The notes under the pieces: generated by a model | Seen by the model: only the letters and a program-made list of their open reading frames with translations | Database searches by the model: none | What the model was told of the DNA's origin: nothing | Part shown: positions 1 to 8,771 of the stretch, one piece after another | Layout: each line of letters begins with the position of its first letter | Position numbering within the stretch: the first letter of the stretch is position 1 | Source: Reyranella sp. | Lineage (GTDB): Bacteria > Pseudomonadota > Alphaproteobacteria > Reyranellales > Reyranellaceae | Reading direction: 5' to 3' | DNA: 64,000 bases | NCBI RefSeq assembly: GCF_030651995.1 | Contig: NZ_JAUSBN010000035.1 | Span: 1-64,000, forward strand | Program-made: the position numbers and the translations under genes

Positions 1-182
1 CCCCCCTTTTTGCAGCCGCCGGTCGCCGAAACCGCCCAGACCGTACTCCATACCCGACATCCAATTCTCCGCCCGCTGTGCTTCGGACAGAGAATCGAAC
101 CGCCTTACTCGACGCAACTACGATGTGTGAATGCGATAGCCAGCGGGGGAGAGGAGTATGAGTTGGTCGAGCTTCATTGCTG

Positions 183-1646
183 TCACGTCACCGGCCGCGA
201 CTGCGGCAGCCGATCGCGCGTGCCGTAGACCGGGGGCGCGAGTTGGTCGGCGGTGCGGCCGGCCCAGTCGCGCTGGCTCACCGTTTCGAGCCGCTTGCGC
301 TGGCCTTCGATCAGGCCCGCGGTCGCCGCCTCGACATCGACCGTCAGGACCTGGCCGTCCTTCACCACCTGCGTGCCGTCGACATAGACGTGCCGGATGG
401 CGCGGTCGCCGGCCGAGTAGATCAGGCTGCGCACGGGCTCGTGCGCGGGCTGCATGTAGGGATGGCTCATGTCGACCAGCGAGAAGTCGGCCTTGCAGCC
501 CGGCGCCAGCCGGCCGATGTCGGGCCGGCGCAGCATTTTGGCGCCGCCGATCGTGGCCGCCTCGAAGGCGTGCCGCGTCGTGCCCATCTTGTAGTTCATG
601 GTGATGGCGCGGGCGAGGTAGCAGACCAGCCGCATCTCATCGAGCATGTTGTGCGGGAAGGTGTCGGTGCCGATGCCGACCGTGATGCCCGCATCCATGT
701 AGCGGCCGATCGAGTTCATCACCATGCCGCGCCGCGCGAAGACAGTCGGGCAATGCGCCACCGAGGCACCGGAGTCGCGCAGCCGCTCGAAGTCGTTGGC
801 GTGCGGATAGTGGATCTGCGGGTGATCGTTCAGGAAGATGCCGTGGCCGATGATGAGGTCGGGCCCCAGCACCCCGATCGAGTCGAGCCATTCGATGGGC
901 GTTTTGCCGTGGCGATGAACCATCTCGTGGAATTCGACGACGGCCTGGCAGGCATGGGTCTGCATCGGCAGGCCGCGGCGCCTGGCTTCCTGCAGGGCCT
1001 CCTTGAAGAAGCCCTCGCGGCAGGTGTCGATCTGCGCCGGGCCGACCATGCCGGAGAGGCGGCCGCTGGGATGCTTTGCCGCCTCGTCGAGCGTTGCCAT
1101 CGAGGCTTCGAAGGCCTTCTCGCCGGCCTTCTCGTCCCAGGCATACTCAACCGTGTGGCCGTTCTTCGTGTACCAGACGCCCTGGCGCATCATCGGACAG
1201 ACGACGGCGCGAATGCCGGTCGAGGCGAGGTCGTCCGCCCAGCCCGGGCGCGCCATCGACAGATCGGTGATGGTCGTCACGCCGCTCTTCAGCAGCTCCG
1301 AGACCGCGACCTTGGAGGAGGGGCCGGCATCCTCGGGATTGAGCCCGAACACCGTCAGATATTCGTAGAGCGAGCTCTGGCCGAGCTTGTCGCTGCCATA
1401 CTCCTCCGTAAGTCCCTTGTTGGCGGGCTCCGAGAAGGGATGGCTGTGCACGTTGACCAAGCCGGGGATGGCCATCATCCCCTTGCCGTCGATGGTCGTG
1501 TCGACCGGGCCCGTGTAGCCCGGTCCGACATGGGCGATCTCGTTGCCCTTGAATACGAGATCGGCATTTTCGAGATAGACGTGCCGCCCCTCGGCCTCGT
1601 CCCACGCAACGACGTGGTCGAGGCCGGCGATCTTGGTCGTCTTCAT
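183..1646 (-). CDS. Metal-dependent amidohydrolase (AtzA/TrzN/SsnA-like)
   Basis: A 487-aa amidohydrolase of the cyclic deaminase/chlorohydrolase branch, which hydrolyses C-N or C-Cl bonds on ring substrates in the cytoplasm. Visible metal-site motifs are H67-x-H69 in VNVHSHP, a histidine in MQTHACQ, another in IIGHGIF and the aspartate of GIGTDTFPHN. The C-terminus returns to the beta-sandwich typical of the fold. I start at the ATG at 1646 (MKTTKIAG), preceded by GGAG about nine bases upstream; the longer reading to 1724 adds low-complexity sequence. It lies 34 bp downstream of a peptide-type binding protein gene and is probably the last gene seen of that operon. The substrate is unknown; pairing with an importer suggests an imported amide, ureide or N-heterocycle. 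Confidence 0.88.
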   Translation of the reverse strand: MKTTKIAGLDHVVAWDEAEGRHVYLENADLVFKGNEIAHVGPGYTGPVDTTIDGKGMMAIPGLVNVHSHPFSEPANKGLTEEYGSDKLGQSSLYEYLTVFGLNPEDAGPSSKVAVSELLKSGVTTITDLSMARPGWADDLASTGIRAVVCPMMRQGVWYTKNGHTVEYAWDEKAGEKAFEASMATLDEAAKHPSGRLSGMVGPAQIDTCREGFFKEALQEARRRGLPMQTHACQAVVEFHEMVHRHGKTPIEWLDSIGVLGPDLIIGHGIFLNDHPQIHYPHANDFERLRDSGASVAHCPTVFARRGMVMNSIGRYMDAGITVGIGTDTFPHNMLDEMRLVCYLARAITMNYKMGTTRHAFEAATIGGAKMLRRPDIGRLAPGCKADFSLVDMSHPYMQPAHEPVRSLIYSAGDRAIRHVYVDGTQVVKDGQVLTVDVEAATAGLIEGQRKRLETVSQRDWAGRTADQLAPPVYGTRDRLPQSRPVT

Positions 1647-1680
1647 AAGCGCTTCGCTCCGGTTGCTTGCTGTCTGCTGG

Positions 1681-3255
1681 CTATTTGTAGGCGAGGCCCA
1701 GGCCCTTGTAGAGGCCGCAGCCATAGTTGCCGTGCGCCTTGATCGGCTTCAGCTTGGAGCCTGCCACGACGAACAAAGGCTCGTGGAACAGCGGGATCCA
1801 GACGAAGGCATCGTGCACCTTCTGCTGTACCGCCTGGTACGAGGCCGTGCGCGTGGCCTCGTCGAGCGCGGTCGATCCCTTGTCGAGCAGCTCGTCGGTT
1901 TCCTTGTCCTTCCAGTTCATGCGGTTCGGCGTGGGCGCATTGGTCGACCGGAAGTAGAGGTTCATCGCGTCGCCGGCACTGACATAGGGGAAGCTCATGC
2001 CGAACGCGTCGAATTCCTGCGTCGCGAGCTTGCCCCACGCCACCGTGGAGTCGAAGAGCTGGATCTGCAGGTCGACGCCGACCTTGCGCAGGTCGCCCTG
2101 CACGGCCTCGGCGATCTCCTTGAAGGCACCCGAGATGCCGTAGATGAGCGGCGCCAGCTTCTTGCCGTCCTTGTAGCGGAAGCCGTCCGGGCCCTTCTTC
2201 CAGCCGGCCTCGTCGAGAAGCTTCTCGGCTTCCTTGAGGTTCTCGCCGTAGGCCGCCTTGTTCAGCTTGGCGTTGAAGTCGAGGACGTTGGGCATCAGCA
2301 TCGTCGAGGCCGGTTCGGCGAAGCCGAAGGTCACGGCCTCGGTGATCGCCTTCTGGTCGACCGCGAGGTTCATCGCCTGGCGCACGCGCACGTCGTTGAC
2401 CAGTTCCTTGTCGACCTTGAAGCCGATGAAGTAGGTCCAGAAGAAGTTCTCGGCCTTGGTCACCGAGAGGTTCTTGTTGGCCTGCAGTTCCTTGATCGAC
2501 CAGTAGGGGACGTACTGGCTGGCATCGGCCTGGCCGGCCTGCAGCGCGGTGACGCGGGTGTTCTCCTCAGGCACCACCTTCCAGATCACCTTGTCGACCT
2601 GCGCCTCGGTGGAGTCGTAGATCGGCGGCCCCCACTTGTAGCCCTTGTGCTTGCTCAGCACCGTCGAGTCGCGCGGTGTCCAGCTCTCGAAGCAGTAGGG
2701 GCCGGTGCCGTCGAAGCCCTTCACGCCGAAATCGGCGCCGAGCTGCTTGACCTGGTCTACGTTCAGGACGGTGTGGAAGTACTGCGTCATCTGGTAGAGC
2801 AGCTCGGAGAACGGCTTCTTCAGCTTGTACTCGACCGTGACGTCGTCCGGCGCGGTCACCTTGTCGACGTCGCCCATGCGCCATTTCACGAGACCCTTGG
2901 TCTCGGGATCGAGCCAGCGCTCGTAGGTGGCGACCACGTCCTTCGCCGTCATCTTCTTGCCGCTGCAAAAGGTGACGTCGTCCCGGAGCTTGAACGTGTA
3001 GGTGAGACCGTCGGGCGAGACCGTCCAGCTCTTGGCGAGGCCCGGCTTCAGCGTCTTCATGTCGAAGTCGAGGTTCACCATCGTGTCGCCCATCATGTAG
3101 ATGACCTCGGCGCCCGACCGGGCGGTCGACTTGTGCGGATCGTAGCGATCGGTGTCGATCTCGCGCACGATCGTCACATTCTTCTGCGCCATCGCCGGCG
3201 CCGCAACGCCCGCCACGGCCACCGCGGCCAGTGCCGCCGCCGTCAACTTCTTCAT
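1681..3255 (-). CDS. ABC transporter substrate-binding protein, DppA/OppA family
   Basis: A 524-aa periplasmic binding protein of family 5 (peptide/nickel). It begins with a signal peptide (MKKLTAAALAAVAV...APAMA, cleavage near residue 23) and has the family pattern of an early ATP/REIDTDRYDPHK segment, then LAKSWTVSPDGLTYTFKLRDDV, and a DGTGPYCFESW region. Start chosen at the ATG at 3255 because AGGAGG sits seven bases upstream; a GTG two codons earlier is less well spaced. It lies 24 bp after the upstream permease gene (3280-4185) and before the amidohydrolase, so it delivers ligand to the two permeases. The ligand is not known; family members bind peptides, but also opines, glutathione and other N-compounds. 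Confidence 0.93.
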   Translation of the reverse strand: MKKLTAAALAAVAVAGVAAPAMAQKNVTIVREIDTDRYDPHKSTARSGAEVIYMMGDTMVNLDFDMKTLKPGLAKSWTVSPDGLTYTFKLRDDVTFCSGKKMTAKDVVATYERWLDPETKGLVKWRMGDVDKVTAPDDVTVEYKLKKPFSELLYQMTQYFHTVLNVDQVKQLGADFGVKGFDGTGPYCFESWTPRDSTVLSKHKGYKWGPPIYDSTEAQVDKVIWKVVPEENTRVTALQAGQADASQYVPYWSIKELQANKNLSVTKAENFFWTYFIGFKVDKELVNDVRVRQAMNLAVDQKAITEAVTFGFAEPASTMLMPNVLDFNAKLNKAAYGENLKEAEKLLDEAGWKKGPDGFRYKDGKKLAPLIYGISGAFKEIAEAVQGDLRKVGVDLQIQLFDSTVAWGKLATQEFDAFGMSFPYVSAGDAMNLYFRSTNAPTPNRMNWKDKETDELLDKGSTALDEATRTASYQAVQQKVHDAFVWIPLFHEPLFVVAGSKLKPIKAHGNYGCGLYKGLGLAYK

Positions 3256-3279
3256 GCCCACACCTCCTGCTGTTTCACG

Positions 3280-4185
3280 TCACTGCCTCAACTTCGGATC
3301 GAGGGCGTCGCGTAGTGCGTCACCCAGCACATTGAATGCGAGCACCACGAGGAAGATCGCCGCGCAGGGAAGGGTCGAGACGTGCGGCGCGATCGACAGG
3401 AACTTGCGGCCGTCGGCGGCCATGCTGCCCAGTTCGGCGGTCGGCGGCTGCGCCCCGAGGCCGAGGAACGAGAGGGCCGCGCCCAAAAGGATCGCCTGCC
3501 CGAGCTGGAGGGTCATGTAGATCAGGATGGTCGGCCAGCAGTTGAGGGCGAGATACCGCCAGATCAGGGCGCCGTCGCCGAGGCCCACGGCGCGGCCGGC
3601 CTCCATGTATTCCTGCTGCATGATCGACTGCGCGGCCCCGCGGGCGATACGGGCGATCGACGGGACCGAGGCGATGCTCAGCGCGACGACGAGAGAGAAG
3701 AGGCCGGTGCCCATCACCGCCGCGATGGCGAGGCCGAACAGGATCGAGGGGAAGGACAGCAGCACGTCGACCAGGCGCATCAGCGGCTGGTCGAGGCGTC
3801 TGAAGTAGGCGGCGCTGAGCCCGATCAGGGCGCCCAGTCCGCCGCCGACCACGACGGCAATGATGCCGATTCCCAACGTGGCACGCAGGCCGAACAGGAT
3901 GCGAGTGACCATATCTCGGCCCTGGTTGTCGGCACCCAGCAGGAAATCCGGGCAGCGCGCGCCGCCGATCGGGCAGAGACGCATCCGCATGTTGGACGCG
4001 TAGGGATCGAATGGCGCGATCCAGGGCGCGAGGAGGGCCGCACCGACGATCACGATGAGGAAGAGGGCGGCGATCGCCGCCGGCGGGTCGCTCAGGATGC
4101 GCCGCCACACGGCGTTCTTGCGCCGGATCGCGGCAATGGCACGCTGGTCGGCCTGGCTCTGCAGGGGAAGGGCGGTGTCGGTCAT
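3280..4185 (-). CDS. ABC transporter permease, DppC family
   Basis: A 301-aa inner-membrane permease. It has the N-terminal OppC-like helix (about residues 37-58), the DPY segment that follows it, and a binding-protein-dependent transport domain with the EAA-type loop EAGRAVGLGDGALIWRY near residues 190-210 that contacts the ATPase. Its start overlaps the stop of the upstream dppB-like gene by 4 bp (ATGA), so translation is probably coupled. It forms the membrane channel with the 4182-5120 product. No DppD/DppF ATPase is present in the window; these may lie to the left beyond the amidohydrolase or be shared from elsewhere. Confidence 0.93.
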   Translation of the reverse strand: MTDTALPLQSQADQRAIAAIRRKNAVWRRILSDPPAAIAALFLIVIVGAALLAPWIAPFDPYASNMRMRLCPIGGARCPDFLLGADNQGRDMVTRILFGLRATLGIGIIAVVVGGGLGALIGLSAAYFRRLDQPLMRLVDVLLSFPSILFGLAIAAVMGTGLFSLVVALSIASVPSIARIARGAAQSIMQQEYMEAGRAVGLGDGALIWRYLALNCWPTILIYMTLQLGQAILLGAALSFLGLGAQPPTAELGSMAADGRKFLSIAPHVSTLPCAAIFLVVLAFNVLGDALRDALDPKLRQ

Positions 4186-5120
4186 CCGCGGGCGATCCGG
4201 GGGTCGAGATAGGCGTAGAGGACGTCGACCAGCAGGTTGATCGCCATGAAGCCGACGGCGAGAATCAGGATCGCGCCCTGCGCCAGCGGGAAGTCGCTCG
4301 ACGTGATCGCTCCCACGGCCATGCGTCCGACACCCGGCCAGGCGAACATGGTCTCGGTGACGATCGAGCCGCCTAGCAGGAAGCCGATCTGCAGCCCCAC
4401 CAGCGTAACCACGGGGATCATGGCGTTACGCAGCGCGTGACGGATCGTGACCCGCCAGTCCGAGGCGCCCTTGGCGCGGGCGGTTCGCACGTAGTCGGCG
4501 CCCAGAGTCTCCAGCAATGACGTACGCGTCATCCGCGCGACCGGCCCGACGAAGACGGAGCCCAGGGTCACGGCTGGCAGGATGATGCTCAGGGCTCCGT
4601 CGGCGGTCCAGATCGGGCCGTTGCGGCCCTGGAACGGCAGCAGGCCGGCGCCTCCGACATACTGGATCAGGAGCAGACCTACCCAGAAGATCGGCACCGA
4701 CACGCCCATGACCGAGAGCGCCATGATGGCGCGGTCGATGGCCGTGCCACGGCGCCGTGCCGCAAGCGTGCCCAGCGTGATGCCGAGCGGCACCGCCCAG
4801 ACGAGGCAGGCCAGCATCAATTCGACGGTGGGCCAGAGGGTCAGGGCGATTTCGTCGACGACGGCGCGGTTGGAGATCATGGAGCGGCCGAGGTCGAGCT
4901 GGAACACGCGGCCGAGATAGCGGCCGAACTGAATCCAGAGCGGCTGGTTCAGTCCAAGGTCGTCGCGGATGGCGTCGACTTCCGCCTTGGTCGCGGTCGG
5001 CCCTGCGACCACCGTTGCCGGATCCGTAGGCACGACCTGCAGCAGCAGGAAGCCGATGAGCAACACCCCCAGCAGGACCGGAAACGAAATCATCAATCGA
5101 TGAGCGATATGCCGCGCCAT
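4182..5120 (-). CDS. ABC transporter permease, DppB family
   Basis: A 312-aa permease, the first gene of the leftward operon. It starts with the DppB hallmark helix (about residues 8-28), followed by a periplasmic segment with a DLGLNQPLWIQFG-type motif. The transport domain carries the cytoplasmic loop DYVRTARAKGASDWRVTIRHALRNA. Five to six membrane helices are expected. ATG start at 5120. It is divergent from the DHDPS-family gene starting at 5257, so the 136 bp between them should carry both promoters; I could not pick confident -35/-10 boxes there. Confidence 0.93.
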   Translation of the reverse strand: MARHIAHRLMISFPVLLGVLLIGFLLLQVVPTDPATVVAGPTATKAEVDAIRDDLGLNQPLWIQFGRYLGRVFQLDLGRSMISNRAVVDEIALTLWPTVELMLACLVWAVPLGITLGTLAARRRGTAIDRAIMALSVMGVSVPIFWVGLLLIQYVGGAGLLPFQGRNGPIWTADGALSIILPAVTLGSVFVGPVARMTRTSLLETLGADYVRTARAKGASDWRVTIRHALRNAMIPVVTLVGLQIGFLLGGSIVTETMFAWPGVGRMAVGAITSSDFPLAQGAILILAVGFMAINLLVDVLYAYLDPRIARG

Positions 5121-5256
5121 TTACTTCGACACCTGCCCCTCTTCGGGTAAGAACGCTTGCCGCCGCCGTGACGCTCGACAAGCGCCCGGCGAGTGGCATG
5201 ATCGCTGCAACCTCATACTGGGGGCGTTGCAAGAACCGCGCCGGGGAGCGTCGACG

Positions 5257-6213
5257 ATGTCATCAGGTAAGCTGAACGAGCAGGCCAAGGGCGTTTACAT
5301 CATCGCCGCGACGCCCTTTACCGACGAGGGCGCGGTCGACTTGCAGAGCGTCGACTCCCTGACCGATTTTTATTTGGGCTGCGGCGTACATGGATTCACG
5401 CTGCTCGGCATGATGGGCGAGGCGCACAAGCTGACGGCCGACGAATCGATCTCCGTGGTCAACCGCGTGATCGGCCGGGCCCAGGGCCGGCAGGTGATCG
5501 TGGGCGTGAGTCATGCCGGTCTCGAGAACGTCCGGCGCCTCTCGCACGAGGCGATGATGGCCGGCGCGGCGGGTGTGATGGTGGCGCCGCCGCCCGGACT
5601 CAAGGGCGACGAGGGCCTCTACAATTACTATGCGCAGGTCTTCCAGGCGCTGGGTCCGCACATCCCGGTCGTCTACCAGGATTATCCGCAGACCACCGGC
5701 GTCTACCTGCCGGTCAGCGTGTTCGAGCGGCTGGTCGACGACTTTCCGCAGCTCGTGATGCTGAAGCACGAGGATGCGCCCGGCCTGGCCAAGCTCACCA
5801 AGGTCCGCGAGGGCGAAAAGAAGCCCGGCCGGCGTCGCGTGTCGATCCTCGTCGGTAATGGCGGACTCTACTATCCGCAGGAGATGCGCCGCGGCGCCGA
5901 CGGTGCGATGACGGGCTTCGCCTGGCCCGAAATGCTGGTGCAGGTCTATGACCTCTTCGCTGGCGGCAGGCCGGACGAGGCCGAGGACCTGTTCGACATC
6001 TATCTGCCGCTGGTGCGCCACGAGGTGCAGCCGGCGATAGGCCTGGCGCTGCGCAAGGAGGTGCTGTTCCGGCGTGGCGCCATCAAGAGCCCCAAGCAGC
6101 GCGCGCCCGGGTCGTCGCTGACGGCGGCGGACAGGACGGAACTCGATGGAATGATTGCACGCCTCGACCGGCGACTGGCGGCCACCGGCCGTCTCGCCAA
6201 GGCGGCGGAGTAG
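5257..6213 (+). CDS. Dihydrodipicolinate synthase (DapA)/N-acetylneuraminate lyase family protein
   Basis: A 318-aa class I aldolase-like TIM barrel. The Schiff-base lysine is K170 in LVMLKHED and the catalytic tyrosine is Y140 in PVVYQDYP; the GTTGE-like substrate loop is changed to GMMGEAH. ATG start at 5257, with GGGGAG about eight bases upstream; a TTG at 5227 is possible but lacks a site. The gene ends 4 bp before the hydantoinase start, so the two are co-transcribed. Family members cleave or condense keto-acids and some act as hydratase-aldolases; lysine biosynthesis is unlikely here given the catabolic neighbours. A role on the product of hydantoin breakdown is inference. Confidence 0.88.
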   Translation: MSSGKLNEQAKGVYIIAATPFTDEGAVDLQSVDSLTDFYLGCGVHGFTLLGMMGEAHKLTADESISVVNRVIGRAQGRQVIVGVSHAGLENVRRLSHEAMMAGAAGVMVAPPPGLKGDEGLYNYYAQVFQALGPHIPVVYQDYPQTTGVYLPVSVFERLVDDFPQLVMLKHEDAPGLAKLTKVREGEKKPGRRRVSILVGNGGLYYPQEMRRGADGAMTGFAWPEMLVQVYDLFAGGRPDEAEDLFDIYLPLVRHEVQPAIGLALRKEVLFRRGAIKSPKQRAPGSSLTAADRTELDGMIARLDRRLAATGRLAKAAE

Positions 6214-6217
6214 GGAC

Positions 6218-7687
6218 ATGGCTGATTACGATCTGATCGTTCGCAACGCCCGCATCGTCACCGCCGAGCGGCAGGCCGAAGGCGACATCGCCGTCAAGGA
6301 TGGCCAGGTGGTCGAGATTGGGCCGGACCTGAAGGGCACGGGCACGCGCGAGATCGATGCCGGCGGCAAGTTTGTCCTGCCGGGCGGTGTCGACAGCCAC
6401 TGCCACATCGAACAGAAATCCGGCATGGGCGTGATGTGTGCCGACGACTTCTATACTGGCACGGTCTCCGCCGCCTTCGGTGGCACCACGACGATCATTC
6501 CCTTTGCTGCCCAGCATCGCGGCATGTCGCTGCGGCAGGTGGTCAACGAGTATCACGAGGCCGCGACGCCGAAGGCGGTGATCGACTACGCCTTCCACCT
6601 GATCGTGACCGATCCGACGCCGCAGGCACTGGGGCAGGAGCTGCCGGCGCTGATCAAGGACGGCTATACCTCGTTCAAGATCTACATGACCTACGATGCG
6701 ATGAAGGTCAGCGACTACCAGATCCTCGACATCCTCTCCGTGGCGCGGCGCGACGGTGCGCTGGTCATGGTCCATGCCGAGAACCACGACATGATCCAGT
6801 GGCTGGCGCATCATCTGGTCGACCAGGGCCATGGTGCGCCGAAGTTCCACGCCATCGCCCATGCCCGCCTGGCCGAAGCCGAGGCGACCAACCGCGCGAT
6901 CTCGCTGGCGCGGCTGGTCGATGCCCCGCTGCTGCTGGTCCACATGTCGGAGATCGAGGCGATCGAGACCTTGCGCCAGGCGCAGAAGAAGGGCCTGAAG
7001 ATCTTCGGCGAGACCTGCCCGCAGTACATCGCGCTGACCGCCGACGACATGGACAAGCCCGGCGTCGAGGGCGCCATGTGGTGCTGCAGCCCGCCGCCGC
7101 GCGATTCGGCGGCACAGGAAGCCGTATGGGCGGCGCTGAAGGACGGCACGTTCCAGACCTTCTCGTCGGACCATGCGCCGTACCAGTTCAATGCCGGCGG
7201 CAAGATCCCCAAGGGCGACAAGACGACCTTCAAGGAGATGGCCAACGGCGTGCCCGGGATCGAGATCCGGCTGCCGATGCTGTTCTCGGAAGGCGTCCAG
7301 AAGGGACGCATCACCCTGCAGCAGTTCGTGGCGCTGACCTCGGCCAACCATGCCAAGCTCTATGGCCTCTACCCGAAGAAGGGCACCATTGCCGTCGGCT
7401 CCGACGCCGACTTCGCGATCTGGGATGCCGACAAGGACGTGACCGTCACCTGGAAGGACCTGCACGACAATGTCGGCTACACGCCCTACGAGGGGCGCCA
7501 GATCAAGGGCTGGCCGATCACCGTGGTGAGCCGCGGCCGTGTGGTCGTCGAGGACGGCAAGCTGAACGCCGAGCGCGGCTCCGGTCAGTTCCTGCCCTGC
7601 GCTTCACCCGATTCGTCGAAGCCGATCGGGCAGAGCGCGCCCGAACTGCAGGCCATGTCGCGCTTCGGCCTGAAGCCGTTGTTTTGA
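6218..7687 (+). CDS. hydA: Dihydropyrimidinase / D-hydantoinase
   Basis: A 489-aa cyclic amidohydrolase that opens dihydropyrimidine or 5-substituted hydantoin rings to N-carbamoyl amino acids in the cytoplasm. Binuclear metal site: H61-x-H63 in GGVDSHCHIEQ, the lysine to be carboxylated K154 in YTSFKIYMTYD, and the aspartate of FSSDHAPYQF; GETCPQY and VEGAMWCCSPP blocks are also family hallmarks. The start at 6218 is four bases after the upstream stop, with GGGA as a short ribosome site; an upstream in-frame ATG at 6155 lies inside the previous gene. It is followed by a palindromic repeat and then a D-carbamoylase, which argues for hydantoin rather than pyrimidine use. Confidence 0.95.
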   Translation: MADYDLIVRNARIVTAERQAEGDIAVKDGQVVEIGPDLKGTGTREIDAGGKFVLPGGVDSHCHIEQKSGMGVMCADDFYTGTVSAAFGGTTTIIPFAAQHRGMSLRQVVNEYHEAATPKAVIDYAFHLIVTDPTPQALGQELPALIKDGYTSFKIYMTYDAMKVSDYQILDILSVARRDGALVMVHAENHDMIQWLAHHLVDQGHGAPKFHAIAHARLAEAEATNRAISLARLVDAPLLLVHMSEIEAIETLRQAQKKGLKIFGETCPQYIALTADDMDKPGVEGAMWCCSPPPRDSAAQEAVWAALKDGTFQTFSSDHAPYQFNAGGKIPKGDKTTFKEMANGVPGIEIRLPMLFSEGVQKGRITLQQFVALTSANHAKLYGLYPKKGTIAVGSDADFAIWDADKDVTVTWKDLHDNVGYTPYEGRQIKGWPITVVSRGRVVVEDGKLNAERGSGQFLPCASPDSSKPIGQSAPELQAMSRFGLKPLF

Positions 7688-7708
7688 TGTGATGTTGCTA
7701 CCCGCACC

Positions 7709-7780
7709 TTGTCATCCCGAGCGGAGCGAGGGACCTTTCGAGAGGTACGCAAAGGTCCTTCGCTGCGCTCAGGATGACAA
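7709..7780. repeat. Palindromic intergenic repeat (imperfect inverted repeat, ~72 bp)
   Basis: Two arms, 7709-7737 and 7751-7780, are near-perfect inverted copies. The left arm begins TTGTCATCCCGAGCGGAGCG and the right arm ends GCTCAGGATGACAA; the centre is a short spacer around CGAGAGGTACG. RNA from either strand would fold into a long hairpin. Elements of this look are scattered in intergenic spaces of many alphaproteobacterial genomes. Here it separates hydA from the carbamoylase gene. It could attenuate, stabilise the upstream message, or simply be a non-autonomous dispersed element. Confidence 0.85.
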
Positions 7781-7810
7781 CCTTACTTTCACTTAAGCCG
7801 AGAGCCGATA

Positions 7811-8761
7811 ATGTCCCGCCGCCTGAAAGTATCTTCCGCCCAGCTGGGTCCCATCCATCTCGCCGACAGCCGGGCGAGCGTGGTCAAGCGCATGATCGAG
7901 ATGTTGAAGGAGGCCGACAGCCGCGGTTCCAAGTTCATCGTGTTCCCGGAGCTCGCGCTGACGACCTTCTTCCCGCGCTACTGGATGGAGGATCCCAACG
8001 AGGTCGAGAAGTACTTCGAGAGCCAGATGCCGAGCCCGGACACGCTGCCGCTGTTCGAACTGGCGCGGGAGAAGGGGATCGGCTTCTACCTGGGCTACGC
8101 CGAGCGGACCGAGGAAGAGGGATCGACGCATCATTTCAACACCTCGATCCTGGTCGGGCCGGACGGCCGCCTGATCGGCAAGTACCGCAAGGTGCATCTG
8201 CCCGGCCATGACGAGCACAGGCCGACGGTGCCCTACCAGCATCTTGAGAAGAAGTACTTCGAGGTCGGCAATCTCGGCTTCAACGTCTGGAAGATGTTCA
8301 AGGACGAGGTGATCGTCGGCCAGTGCATCTGCAACGACCGCCGCTGGCCCGAGACGTTCCGCGTCATGGCGCTGAAGGGCGCAGAGATGGTGGTGCTGGG
8401 CTACAACACGCCGAGCGACAATGTCTACGCGCCGCACGAGCCGCCGTACCTGCGTGTGTTCCATCATATGCTGTCGCTGCAGGCAGCTGCCTACCAGAAC
8501 GGCATCTGGGTCGTGGCCACGGCCAAGGCCGGCAAGGAAGACGGTTTCTGGCTGCATGGCGGTTCGGTGATCGTCGCGCCGACCGGCGAGATCGTGGCCA
8601 AGGGCACGACCGAGGACGACGAGGTGATCTCCTACGATTGCGATCTCGGCCTCGGCGAGTATATCCGCAACACCACCTTCAACTTCGCCAAGCACCGCCG
8701 CCCGGAGCACTACAAGCTCATCAGCGAGCGCACCGGCGTGAAGCTCGAACCGTCGAACTGA
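7811..8761 (+). CDS. N-carbamoyl-D-amino-acid hydrolase (D-carbamoylase), nitrilase superfamily
   Basis: A 316-aa enzyme that removes the carbamoyl group (to NH3 and CO2) from N-carbamoyl-D-amino acids, the second step after hydantoinase. The Glu-Lys-Cys triad falls at E47 (FPEL), K127 (KYRKVHLPG) and C172 (GQCICNDRRWPE), the same numbering as the known Agrobacterium enzyme as I recall it. The NDRRWPE and FHHMLSLQAAAYQNG segments are typical of the D-specific branch. The ribosome site is weak (GAGAG, AAG-rich). It follows the palindromic repeat and precedes the flavin-reductase-like gene by 10 bp. Alternative: a related beta-ureidopropionase, less likely on motif detail. Confidence 0.93.
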   Translation: MSRRLKVSSAQLGPIHLADSRASVVKRMIEMLKEADSRGSKFIVFPELALTTFFPRYWMEDPNEVEKYFESQMPSPDTLPLFELAREKGIGFYLGYAERTEEEGSTHHFNTSILVGPDGRLIGKYRKVHLPGHDEHRPTVPYQHLEKKYFEVGNLGFNVWKMFKDEVIVGQCICNDRRWPETFRVMALKGAEMVVLGYNTPSDNVYAPHEPPYLRVFHHMLSLQAAAYQNGIWVVATAKAGKEDGFWLHGGSVIVAPTGEIVAKGTTEDDEVISYDCDLGLGEYIRNTTFNFAKHRRPEHYKLISERTGVKLEPSN

Positions 8762-8771
8762 GGACAGACAG

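Noticed and set aside
90..105. GAATCGAACC, which resembles the reverse of a tRNA T-loop
   Set aside because: The flanking bases do not form a T-stem, and no acceptor, D or anticodon arm is found on either strand around it.
158..604. A plus-strand ATG at 158 after a strong AGGAG-like site, with a 148-codon frame
   Set aside because: The frame overlaps the end of the amidohydrolase on the other strand and quickly becomes Arg/Pro-rich low-complexity sequence, a shadow signature. A short leader peptide cannot be excluded, but there is no support.
5121..5256. Promoter pair between the DppB-like and DapA-like genes
   Set aside because: The gap must hold promoters, but no -35/-10 pair on either strand was good enough to list; a few near matches are at chance level for this composition.
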